Of a stretch of DNA of 9,943 nt, positions 1-6,501 are shown one piece after another. Source of the stretch: Spirochaetaceae bacterium (GTDB taxonomy: Bacteria; Spirochaetota; Spirochaetia; DSM-27196; SLAA01); contig PXEI01000442.1 of assembly GCA_003564775.1 (NCBI GenBank), positions 1 through 9,943 on the forward strand. The letters run 5' to 3'. Both the position numbers and the translations under genes were made by a program. The notes under the pieces were generated by a model. It had not been told where the DNA came from and ran no database searches. It saw only the letters and a list, made by a program, of their open reading frames with translations. The first letter of the stretch is position 1; each line of letters opens with the position of its first letter.

Positions 1-823
1 AACAGCCAACCAAGGTAGAGAGTGCTTCGTGGGCTACATCCCGGTCGGCCTGCTGCACCAGGTGCATGAGGTAACTCTGCATCTGCGGAGTTGGAACACT
101 TCCTGCAGTTCTCACAAACACCCGTTGGAGCTCCGGCTCGGTGCGGTTGAACATTACCGGAAGAAACTCTGCAACGTCATAGGCGAGTTCCTGCAATAGT
201 GCTGAGACCTGATTCTGATAGGTGCGGTGACTGCCTTGCAGACTGTCAAGGATACTTGGAATGGATTGTATGCAGCGCGTACGTACCAGAGCAAAAACAA
301 TCCGAAGTTTAACTTGTGTAGAAGCTTCGTATTGGAGACGATGTGCCAGGGTGGCGGCTGCCGCCGTTGAGGGTATGTACGCGAGTTGCACCGCAGCACG
401 ACACCTCCTATTCACGGCTCGTCGAGAGAGCTCCCGAATAAGGACAATATCAAAACGGAGTGCCAGAAGCGCCGCCTCAATTCGTTCTCGTTGTGTATCC
501 GGTAGTCGAACCTGTGATTCTATGCGGATAAAAGCGTCCATGAAGAGAAAGGGCGCCTTCTGTATCACTTTTGAGATATTCTCTGGTGAAGTGTTCTCCT
601 GTATTTTATACGCTATGAAGTTCTGAAAGCGTGTCGTTAGGCTTTCGTCGCGACGGCGGAGGAGCCACTCTCCAGAGAGAAACAGCATTGTCCCAATGGC
701 CACCACGAGGTAGCTCCCCACCAGGACGAGCGCCACGATGAGAGATTGGTACGGTAACGAGTCGACGGCCAAGGACACCGAGTCTATCAAACCTGATACG
801 ATGGAGGAGATATCTTCAGCCAT
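1..823 (-). CDS. Membrane-anchored HEAT-repeat protein (3' end beyond window)
   Basis: The minus strand is open without a stop from the ATG at 823 to the left edge, giving 274 codons; the C-terminus is missing. Residues about 27-50 form one hydrophobic segment (LIVALVLVGSYLVVAIG...), followed by a basic patch (LLRRRDE), so a single N-terminal membrane anchor with a cytoplasmic remainder is likely. From about residue 110 on, the chain is a run of amphipathic helix pairs typical of HEAT/ARM repeats (for example around 141-195, CRAAVQLAYIPS... and VKLRIVFALVRTR). HEAT repeats serve as protein-binding scaffolds, not as enzymes. The start overlaps the stop of the upstream gene by one base (TGATG), and no Shine-Dalgarno site is evident, so translation is probably coupled. 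A partner role with the upstream GGDEF-receiver protein is inferred from this coupling. Any C-terminal catalytic domain, or a glycosyltransferase gene further left, cannot be seen. Confidence 0.8.
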   Translation of the reverse strand, partial: MAEDISSIVSGLIDSVSLAVDSLPYQSLIVALVLVGSYLVVAIGTMLFLSGEWLLRRRDESLTTRFQNFIAYKIQENTSPENISKVIQKAPFLFMDAFIRIESQVRLPDTQRERIEAALLALRFDIVLIRELSRRAVNRRCRAAVQLAYIPSTAAAATLAHRLQYEASTQVKLRIVFALVRTRCIQSIPSILDSLQGSHRTYQNQVSALLQELAYDVAEFLPVMFNRTEPELQRVFVRTAGSVPTPQMQSYLMHLVQQADRDVAHEALSTLVGC

Positions 824-1698
824 CAGCTTACTGTCCAGCTTTCGTGGGCAAGCGCAATATTACGCACCAGTTCTGCTACCTGTACGGCCGAGGTTGGCTT
901 CTGGAAATAGTGTAGAATTCGTAATCCGGCTGCTTCCTGAATGAGTTGGTCATTTCTGCGGTGTGAAAGGAGAATGAATGGAACACGGCCTAGTTCTTCC
1001 GACTGGCGGAGCTTTCTCACAAGTTCAAAACCGCTGAGCTTAGGCACGCTGAGTTCGCTAATGATCACGTCCGGCGCAATCTGGGACGCAAGCTGGAGGG
1101 CCTCAATTCCATCGTGTGCCAAAAGCACGGCGAAACCACGGTTCTCGATCTCGCGAATAAGGACGACAAGTGAGTTGGCCTCGGGGTCAACGATCAAAAC
1201 AATACCGCTCGACTGATCCGGGTCGGCTTCGCTGTAGGAGACGGCGCAGACCGTGTTTCCGCCTCTGCGACGTGCGGTGCGCAACCGCTGCATCGCAAAC
1301 TCGGCGATCTCCTGTCCTGACTCAACCTCATCTACCGACACCAGGCCAAGTGAGACTGACACCGGTTCGACAAGCTCGGTTGACTCGGCTATGGCCTTCC
1401 GTAAACGTTCGGCCCGTTCAATGGCATGTTCTGTATTTCCAATGAAGAGTAAGACAAAGATCGGGCCGTCGAAACGATAGAGCAACGACGACTCGGTTCG
1501 CCCGAGAATTCTGGAGATTCGATATATGGTCTCATCGCCTGTTTCCCGACCATGATAGCTGTTGATGTACTCTATGCGATCAACACGAACAAAGATCACC
1601 CAGGCGTCCGAGACGTGCTGGTCTATGAGACTCTGAAGAGCTCGGTCAAGGATCTTACCCCGCGGAAGTCCAGTCAATGGGCATACTGTGTCAGACAT
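823..1698 (-). CDS. Degenerate GGDEF domain fused to a degenerate receiver domain
   Basis: This 291-residue soluble protein has an N-terminal GGDEF-type fold (about 5-155, opening with the family's CPLTGLPRGK) and a C-terminal response-regulator receiver fold (about 165-285). The order is unusual, because receivers normally come first. The GGDEF signature aligns with D77-G-P-I-F81, the first metal-binding Asp of the DxD-type segment is Arg (VRVD, 37-40), and no RxxD inhibitory site precedes the motif, so cyclase activity is unlikely. In the receiver, the phospho-acceptor Asp is Glu215 (IISELSVPKLSG), while D171 and E173 of the acidic pocket, S245 and K267 remain, so it may be locked or phosphate-independent. 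The ATG at 1698 is chosen because the GGDEF fold starts at residue 4; upstream TTG/GTG alternatives add only low-complexity sequence. No Shine-Dalgarno is present. The stop overlaps the next start. The likely role is as a signalling scaffold or ligand sensor. Confidence 0.85.
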   Translation of the reverse strand: MSDTVCPLTGLPRGKILDRALQSLIDQHVSDAWVIFVRVDRIEYINSYHGRETGDETIYRISRILGRTESSLLYRFDGPIFVLLFIGNTEHAIERAERLRKAIAESTELVEPVSVSLGLVSVDEVESGQEIAEFAMQRLRTARRRGGNTVCAVSYSEADPDQSSGIVLIVDPEANSLVVLIREIENRGFAVLLAHDGIEALQLASQIAPDVIISELSVPKLSGFELVRKLRQSEELGRVPFILLSHRRNDQLIQEAAGLRILHYFQKPTSAVQVAELVRNIALAHESWTVS

Positions 1699-1704
1699 CA
1701 ATGT

Positions 1705-1713
1705 ATAGTACCA
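1705..1713 (-). promoter_or_regulatory. Candidate extended -10 promoter giving a leaderless transcript
   Basis: On the minus strand TGG-TACTAT (TACTAT at 1705-1710, upstream TG at 1712-1713) ends exactly 6 nt before the ATG of the GGDEF-receiver gene. The -35 region at 17 nt is poor, so recognition would rely on the extended TG. No Shine-Dalgarno lies in front of the ATG. Transcription would start at or next to the A of the ATG. It is weak alone but matches the arrangement at three other genes in the window. Confidence 0.4.
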
Positions 1714-1760
1714 TGAGTTGCCAAGGATGGGTATTCGAGCCTGACCACGGAAGCAGGTTT

Positions 1761-1778
1761 GTGCAACACGTGGTACAC
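1761..1778. promoter_or_regulatory. Imperfect palindrome, possible operator
   Basis: GTGCAACACGTGGTACAC matches its own reverse complement at 14 of 18 positions and is centred on CACGTG. It sits between the divergent GGDEF-receiver and GH16 genes and overlaps a possible extended -10 (TGG-TACACT, 1771-1779) of the GH16 gene. A central CG with symmetric flanks is common in operators of LacI-type and other dimeric regulators, but no regulator gene is adjacent. Confidence 0.3.
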
Positions 1779-1792
1779 TGGAACTTCGTGGG

Positions 1793-1797
1793 GGAGG
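1793..1797 (+). promoter_or_regulatory. Strong Shine-Dalgarno site of the GH16 lipoprotein gene
   Basis: GGAGG inside a G-rich run (1791-1799) lies 9 nt before the ATG at 1807. It fixes the start there and argues against the in-frame TTG at 1759, which would place 16 unrelated residues before the signal peptide. It also shows that conventional ribosome binding is used in this genome alongside the SD-less starts. Confidence 0.8.
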
Positions 1798-1806
1798 GGT
1801 ACTCGA

Positions 1807-2682
1807 ATGAGCTCTCAAAAAAGATGCATCACTTACGTGCTGTGGCCGCGCTTAGCCCGCGTCATAGTTGCGTGTACCGCTATGGGCGCACTGGGAAGCG
1901 TATTGCTTGCTGGCTGTGTATCAACTCCGGCAATGGACTCTTCATCCGGTAACGACGATACAACCCGTACTGTACAGACGGGACCACCGTCCGAAGTGCC
2001 GACTACGAGCCCACAGGAACCGCAGAAAGGGCCCCCTATGCTGGAGTTTGCCGGAATCGAATGGACAACTCGTTTCTCCGCACAGCCGACCGCGCCAGGA
2101 GGCAACACCTTTTCCTCTGCGCCGGATGATATTCGGGTAGATGAACGAGGGCGGCTGCATCTTTCTGTGGGTCAACACGCAACCGAGGTGCGCTCACGGC
2201 GGCCGCTTGGCTACGGTAGTTATGAGGCGCGAATCCTTGCGCGTCTGGATCAACTGGACCCGCAGGCAGTGTTCGGATTCTTTACCTTTGAGCTTCCGAG
2301 CGAGCACCCGCATCATCGTGAAATTGACATTGAGTTTTCGCGCTGGGGGAATCCAGACATGACGAATATCCAGTTTTCGGTACAGCCGTCAAACGTTGAG
2401 GAGAATCGGCACAGGTTTGATCTCACTCAGAGCGGCGAGGCTACCACACACCGCTTTAACTGGACTCCAGGCAGGGTTGAGTTTGTCTCATGGCATGGGC
2501 ATGGCGAGTACCCCCCGCCGCCGGAGATGGAGGTTGCTCGCTTTGTTGTCGAAGGCAACGTGGTTCCTGAGCCGTCACGAGCACGAGCCTATTTCAATTT
2601 CTGGCGCTATCAAGGGGTGCCGTTGCAGGGAGCGGAGCGTGAGGAAGTCATTGTCAGCGATTTCCGCTTTACACCGTACTGA
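1807..2682 (+). CDS. Lipoprotein of glycoside hydrolase family 16
   Basis: The 291-residue product is an exported lipoprotein. A basic N-terminus and hydrophobic core (about 17-33) lead to the lipobox LLAGC with Cys37 as the lipidation site. A Ser/Thr/Pro-rich linker (about 38-77) follows, then a beta-rich catalytic domain (about 78-291). The GH16 active-site motif is intact as E172-I-D-I-E176 followed by FSRWGN: by family precedent E172 is the nucleophile, E176 the acid/base and D174 the assisting residue. Aromatic residues typical of the sugar-binding cleft are present (NIQFSVQP, FNWTPG, YFNFWRYQG). GH16 enzymes cleave beta-1,3/1,4-glucans, galactans and related polymers; the substrate cannot be read from the sequence. 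It is transcribed away from the GGDEF/HEAT pair, so a role in remodelling a surface or environmental polysaccharide is possible. It runs convergent to the importer operon. Confidence 0.85.
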   Translation: MSSQKRCITYVLWPRLARVIVACTAMGALGSVLLAGCVSTPAMDSSSGNDDTTRTVQTGPPSEVPTTSPQEPQKGPPMLEFAGIEWTTRFSAQPTAPGGNTFSSAPDDIRVDERGRLHLSVGQHATEVRSRRPLGYGSYEARILARLDQLDPQAVFGFFTFELPSEHPHHREIDIEFSRWGNPDMTNIQFSVQPSNVEENRHRFDLTQSGEATTHRFNWTPGRVEFVSWHGHGEYPPPPEMEVARFVVEGNVVPEPSRARAYFNFWRYQGVPLQGAEREEVIVSDFRFTPY

Positions 2683-2705
2683 GAGGACGTGGACGAAATA
2701 GAGGC

Positions 2706-2724
2706 GAGCGCAGATCTATCGCTC
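2706..2724. terminator. Weak hairpin between convergent genes, possible bidirectional terminator
   Basis: GAGCG (2706-2710) and CGCTC (2720-2724) form a 5-bp stem with a 9-nt loop in the 48-bp gap between the GH16 gene and the convergent permease gene. A short TTTT lies downstream on the plus strand (from about 2737), and only a mixed TCTATTT follows on the minus strand. The placement is right for a terminator but the stem is short. Confidence 0.3.
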
Positions 2725-2730
2725 CGCATA

Positions 2731-3702
2731 TCACCGTTTTCCCACGTCATACGGTTCGCCAGCCGCCCGCGGCGCCTGTGATTTCTTGGAAACAAAAGCC
2801 AGTACCACCAGCGTGGCTACGTAGGGCAGCATGCGATATACCTCGGCTGGCAGGCGGATATCTTGAAGTACCGGTATTCCGGAGTAGGTGCTGGCTATTA
2901 CTCGCATGGCGGCAAAGAAGAATGCGGCATAGAGAATCTTGCGTGGATGCCACTGGCCAAAGATGAGCACCGCCAGGGCCAGGAAGCCAAACCCAACAAC
3001 CGTACCATCAAAACGGGTGGCAAAGCTGAGCACAAAAATGACCCCTCCCATTCCCGCCAAGGCGCCCGAAATCAATACGCCGATATACCGAATTCTATAG
3101 ATGTTTACCCCAAGCGAGTCGGCTGCGTGAGGGTTCTCACCGCAACTGCGAATTCGTAGACCCAGCCGTGTTTTATAAAGCACAATTGTCAAGACAATAA
3201 AGATGACAACCCCAATGTAGGTCGACAGGTACGCCCGAGTGAAGAACAGCTCACCGATAACCGGTATATCGCTCAGAACCGGGACTTCACGGATCAGGTA
3301 GTTTCCGCTGATAACAATGCGTCGGGATAGGAAGATTGTTCGTGCCACAAAGACCGCCAGAGCAGGGGCAAAGAGGTTGAGAGCCGTAGCGCTGATGATC
3401 TGGTTGGACTTCATGTTGATAGAAGCGTAGGCGTGAAAGAATGAAAAAAGGCAACCGGCGACGGCTCCTATGAGCAAGCCAATGAAGGCAATGAGCTGCG
3501 AAGGCAAGGTGGTAGCCAACTCAATATATCGAATGGACATGATCCCGACAAAACCACCCATGACCATGATGCCTTCGAGCGCGATGTTAATAACGCCGCT
3601 TCGTTCGCTAAACAATGCACCCAATGCAACAAGTGCCAGGGGAACCATTGATGCCACCACTAAGGGGAAAAGAAAATACACAATTCCTAAGGTCTGACTC
3701 AT
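2731..3702 (-). CDS. pnrE: ABC importer inner-membrane permease (second permease)
   Basis: This 323-residue, very hydrophobic protein belongs to the branched BPD_transp_2 permease family used by sugar and nucleoside importers (RbsC-like; NupQ/YufQ type). About eight to ten transmembrane segments can be drawn. The conserved cytoplasmic-loop stretch SERSGVINIALEGIM (about 33-47) marks the nucleoside-importer subgroup, and GENPHAADSLGVN around 190-205 matches the ATPase-contact region of this family. The start ATG overlaps the upstream permease stop by 4 nt (ATGA), with a moderate Shine-Dalgarno (GGGGA, 3713-3717) inside the upstream gene. It is the last gene of the operon. It would form a heterodimeric channel with the other permease. 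The gene symbol follows the Treponema pnr naming by inference; nucleoside specificity is not proven. Confidence 0.85.
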   Translation of the reverse strand: MSQTLGIVYFLFPLVVASMVPLALVALGALFSERSGVINIALEGIMVMGGFVGIMSIRYIELATTLPSQLIAFIGLLIGAVAGCLFSFFHAYASINMKSNQIISATALNLFAPALAVFVARTIFLSRRIVISGNYLIREVPVLSDIPVIGELFFTRAYLSTYIGVVIFIVLTIVLYKTRLGLRIRSCGENPHAADSLGVNIYRIRYIGVLISGALAGMGGVIFVLSFATRFDGTVVGFGFLALAVLIFGQWHPRKILYAAFFFAAMRVIASTYSGIPVLQDIRLPAEVYRMLPYVATLVVLAFVSKKSQAPRAAGEPYDVGKR

Positions 3703-4874
3703 TTCACTGCCGTCCCCTGCTGCAACTCAACTTCGGCCCCCACCTTTCTTCGCAAATACCCGGCAACATAGCTCTGTATGAAGAGGCTTAAGGCGCTGAA
3801 ATAGATAATAACGGCAATAATAATATCTATTATTTCCGGCATGAAGTCATACAACTGTAAATAGTACCCTCCCTGTTCAAGGGCGCCGTAAAAGATTCCG
3901 GCCAGAAACACACCTGCTGGCGCACTGAGTCCAAGCAGCGCAATGGCTATTCCGGTGAAACCCTCTTGCATGAGCTGGTTCACCGGTTCAAGGTGTCGGC
4001 CAGCGACGAGAAACATGATCGCGCCAGCAACTCCGGATAGAGCACCACTTATGGTCATGGACAGCACGATGTTTCGTCTTGCATTCATTCCCGCGTACTT
4101 GGCGGCGTCTCGGTTAAACCCTACGCTCTTGAGCTCGTAGCCAAACACGGTGCGGTTCAAGATGACGTGGAGTAGGATTGTCAAACCGATTGCGATAAAA
4201 ATCCCAATGTTCACACTAGAGCCCGGGAAAATGTCTCTGAGAAACCAGGTGGGAATGCGGGCTGAAGGGAGTGGCGACATGGCTCGAGCGTACTGCCTGT
4301 TATAAATCAACTGGACAATAAGCATGGTGTTCAGGTACATGGCGATATAGTTGAGCATGATCGAGGATACAACCTCATGAACATTGCGAAACGCCTTGAG
4401 CAGTCCGGCAATGCCGCCCCATATCGCTCCGGCGATCATGCCGCCGAGCACAGCCACTACCCAGTGGAGTGCACCCAGGAAGCCCCAGTTGACCCCTATA
4501 TAGACCGCAGTAAAGGCTCCTACGGTAAGCTGGCCCGTAGCGCCGATATTGAAGAGTCCAGTACGAAAGGCAAAAGCAACACTGAGCCCTGTGAGAACAA
4601 TAGGAACGCCAAAGTACAGCATGTCTCCTACGCTCCGGCTGCCCTCACTTAACCAACCAAAAAGGATCGTGAAAAACCCCGGTACCGCATCTCCTGGATT
4701 CACGATAAGCATAATCACAAAACCAACGACAAGGCCGGAGATAATGGCAAGAATACTGGAGAAGGCGCTAATGCTTGCTGGTTTATCTGCCACCTTTTGC
4801 AGCACACTGTGGACTATGCGGGTGTCACCGTTGTGCGTGTCACCTGCTTGTTTCCGAGCCCAAGGGAGCTTCAT
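3699..4874 (-). CDS. pnrD: ABC importer inner-membrane permease (first permease)
   Basis: This is a 391-residue BPD_transp_2-type permease of the NupP/YufP kind. A polar N-terminal tail of about 35 residues precedes the first membrane segment (ILAIISGLVVGFVIMLIV), and about ten hydrophobic segments follow. The diagnostic loop AFRTGLFNIGATGQ (about 102-115) is the first-permease counterpart of the SGVINIALEG loop in the neighbour. ELKSVGFNRDAAKYAGMN (about 245-262) is the likely coupling segment that docks on the ATPase. It overlaps the ATPase gene upstream and the second permease downstream by 4 nt each (ATGA at both), so all three are translationally coupled. A Shine-Dalgarno GAGGTG (4879-4884) lies just before the start. 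The substrate is inferred from the complete gene set to be a purine nucleoside. Confidence 0.87.
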   Translation of the reverse strand: MKLPWARKQAGDTHNGDTRIVHSVLQKVADKPASISAFSSILAIISGLVVGFVIMLIVNPGDAVPGFFTILFGWLSEGSRSVGDMLYFGVPIVLTGLSVAFAFRTGLFNIGATGQLTVGAFTAVYIGVNWGFLGALHWVVAVLGGMIAGAIWGGIAGLLKAFRNVHEVVSSIMLNYIAMYLNTMLIVQLIYNRQYARAMSPLPSARIPTWFLRDIFPGSSVNIGIFIAIGLTILLHVILNRTVFGYELKSVGFNRDAAKYAGMNARRNIVLSMTISGALSGVAGAIMFLVAGRHLEPVNQLMQEGFTGIAIALLGLSAPAGVFLAGIFYGALEQGGYYLQLYDFMPEIIDIIIAVIIYFSALSLFIQSYVAGYLRRKVGAEVELQQGTAVK

Positions 4875-6397
4875 GCCACACCTCGCTTGCGAGCACCGGA
4901 CATGTACAATCCGAGTTCGTTTTCGGATACCGTCTGTGGGTCAAACTCTCCAACCAACTCGCCACCGCACATCACCACAATGCGGTCGCTTAACCCCATT
5001 ACCTCGTCCAGCTCCAACGAGACCAGCAGCACTGCCTTGCCCCGATCCCGTTCGGCAATGATCTGCTTGTGGATGAACTCAATTGCTCCAACGTCCAACC
5101 CGCGAGTTGGCTGTACGGCAATTAGCAACTCACTCCCGCGGTCAATTTCCCGACCAAGAATAGCTTTTTGCTGGTTGCCGCCACTCATGCTCCGAGCAAG
5201 AGACAAAGGACCATGACTGCTCCGTATGTCGTACCGCTGGATGAGGTCCTCCGCGTGTTCGCGAATGGCGTCAAAGGCGAGAAAACCGTGACGCTGGTAG
5301 GTCTCGCCAAAGTAGCTATTGAGGATCAGATTGTACTCAAGAGTGAAGTCGAGTACCAATCCATGTCGCTGCCGATCTTCAGGTATATGAGAGATGCCGG
5401 AAAGACTGCGTTTGCGCGTAGAGGCATTTGTTATGTCATTGCCATGAACGAGGATTCTGCCGTGTGACAAAGGAGCTAAGCCGACAAGCCCGTGAACTAA
5501 CTCGCTTTGTCCGTTGCCCTCAATACCAGCAACGCATAGAATTTCACCACGCTTGACCTCAAAACTAACGTTCCGAACCACGTCCGCGTTGGAGTAGGTG
5601 CTCCGCACACTGAGGTCTTCCACCTTGAGCACCGTTTCTCCTGGTTGTGCAGGAGATTTTTCTATCTCGAACACAACCTTACGCCCCACCATCTTCTCTG
5701 CAAGCTCTTCATTTGATGTCTTCGCTACATCGACAGTGTCTATGTACTTGCCCTTTCGTAGAATTGTGCAGCGGTCAGCTACTTGTTGGATCTCGGTAAG
5801 CTTGTGGGTAATCAGAATAATGGACTTACCTTCCTCCGCGAGATGTCTGAGGATCTTCATGAGTTCCTCTATTTCCTGGGGGGTTAAGGAGGCGGTAGGT
5901 TCATCGAAAATGAGAATGTCCGCATCCCTGTACAGCATCTTGAGGATTTCTACCCTCTGTTGCTGGCCTACCGAGATGTTCTCAATTATTGCCGACGGGT
6001 CGACCTTGAGCTTGTACCGTTCACTAAGGAGCTTGATCTTGTCAACCGCGTTATCGTAACGGAGAAAGCCCTGAGTAGTGTCTTCATGGCCCAGAATAAT
6101 ATTCTCTGTCACGGTGAAGTTGTGTACGAGCTTGAAGTGCTGATGCACCATACCAATTCCCAGGTTGTTCGCATCGTTCGGGTTTCTGATTGTTACATTC
6201 TGGCCGCGTACCTTGATGGTACCTTCATCAGGTGTGTACAGCCCAAAGAGTACACTCATTAAAGTGGACTTTCCCGCACCGTTTTCACCAAGCAAGGCGT
6301 GTATTTCGCCCTTTTTCAGCTTCAGATCAACCTGGTCGTTCGCCTTAATTCCGGGGAACTCTTTTGTGATCTTTTCCATCTCAATGACGTAGTCCAT
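4871..6397 (-). CDS. pnrC: ABC importer ATPase with two nucleotide-binding domains
   Basis: The 508-residue protein has two fused ABC domains, as in RbsA/MglA and NupO/YufO. Domain 1 (about 1-240) has Walker A G37-ENGAGKST-45, Q-loop region near 86, signature ISVGQ (141-145, a family variant of LSGGQ), Walker B ILIFDEP (161-167) and switch His198. Domain 2 (about 255-508) has a non-canonical P-loop (G291-IEGNGQSE) without Lys, an intact signature SGGNQQ (405-410) and a Walker B ending AVQP in place of DEP. Such asymmetry is normal in this family: domain 1 hydrolyses ATP and domain 2 is largely structural. It powers uptake through the two permeases encoded downstream. It starts 104 nt after the binding-protein gene, across a strong hairpin. 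Only a weak Shine-Dalgarno-like AAGGGC precedes the ATG, and a candidate internal promoter lies just upstream. Confidence 0.92.
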   Translation of the reverse strand: MDYVIEMEKITKEFPGIKANDQVDLKLKKGEIHALLGENGAGKSTLMSVLFGLYTPDEGTIKVRGQNVTIRNPNDANNLGIGMVHQHFKLVHNFTVTENIILGHEDTTQGFLRYDNAVDKIKLLSERYKLKVDPSAIIENISVGQQQRVEILKMLYRDADILIFDEPTASLTPQEIEELMKILRHLAEEGKSIILITHKLTEIQQVADRCTILRKGKYIDTVDVAKTSNEELAEKMVGRKVVFEIEKSPAQPGETVLKVEDLSVRSTYSNADVVRNVSFEVKRGEILCVAGIEGNGQSELVHGLVGLAPLSHGRILVHGNDITNASTRKRSLSGISHIPEDRQRHGLVLDFTLEYNLILNSYFGETYQRHGFLAFDAIREHAEDLIQRYDIRSSHGPLSLARSMSGGNQQKAILGREIDRGSELLIAVQPTRGLDVGAIEFIHKQIIAERDRGKAVLLVSLELDEVMGLSDRIVVMCGGELVGEFDPQTVSENELGLYMSGARKRGVA

Positions 6398-6408
6398 TGG
6401 CTGCCCTT

Positions 6409-6437
6409 AGAATAGTGCGCGGTAAGGTGATGCACAA
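6409..6437 (-). promoter_or_regulatory. Candidate internal promoter before the importer ATPase gene
   Basis: On the minus strand TTGTGC (6432-6437) and TATTCT (6409-6414) are separated by 17 nt. The predicted start near 6402 leaves only about 5 nt before the ATG at 6397. The -35 box is formed by the outer arm of the intergenic hairpin. The -10 sequence is identical to those of pnrA, rrf2 and apt in this window. It could give basal ATPase/permease expression independent of pnrA. Confidence 0.4.
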
Positions 6438-6476
6438 GAAAGGAAAGGCCGAGGCCCTTCCTTTCTTATCTTGTGC
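6432..6476 (-). promoter_or_regulatory. Strong intergenic hairpin between binding-protein and ATPase genes
   Basis: In the minus-strand RNA an uninterrupted 14-bp stem forms around a 4-nt loop near 6450-6453 (the 10-base half-arm AAGAAAGGAA faces TTCCTTTCTT). A 5-nt bulge and four outer pairs (GCAC/GTGC) extend it. The only non-Watson-Crick pair is G-U in this strand; the plus-strand RNA would have A-C there, so selection appears to act on the operon transcript. No U-tract follows, which argues against a classical intrinsic terminator. By analogy with other binding-protein operons, it probably stabilises the 3' end of the pnrA message or causes partial termination, so that more binding protein than ATPase and permease is made. 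Confidence 0.65.
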
Positions 6477-6501
6477 AAGGGTTTTGTCTCAACCGCGCCG
6501 A

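Noticed and set aside
154..626. Open frames on both strands near the left edge (minus 154-399 and plus 261-626)
   Set aside because: Both overlap the HEAT-repeat protein in other frames; that frame has a membrane segment, repeat helices and a coupled start, while these have no recognisable features.
1759..1806. In-frame TTG upstream of the GH16 lipoprotein start
   Set aside because: The ATG at 1807 has a strong Shine-Dalgarno at proper spacing and begins directly before a standard lipoprotein signal peptide.
1699..1818. Longer N-terminus for the GGDEF-receiver protein from a TTG at 1818
   Set aside because: The extra 40 residues are low-complexity, overlap the divergent gene's start and have no Shine-Dalgarno; the GGDEF fold begins just after the ATG at 1698.
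4549..5216. Long plus-strand open frames opposite the permease and ATPase genes
   Set aside because: They lie antisense to well-supported genes, have Ser/Pro/Arg-rich composition typical of shadow frames and no ribosome binding site.
4871..5540. Missing Walker Lys and DEP residues in the second ATPase domain as a sign of decay
   Set aside because: This asymmetry is usual in fused ATPases of the nucleoside/ribose importer family.
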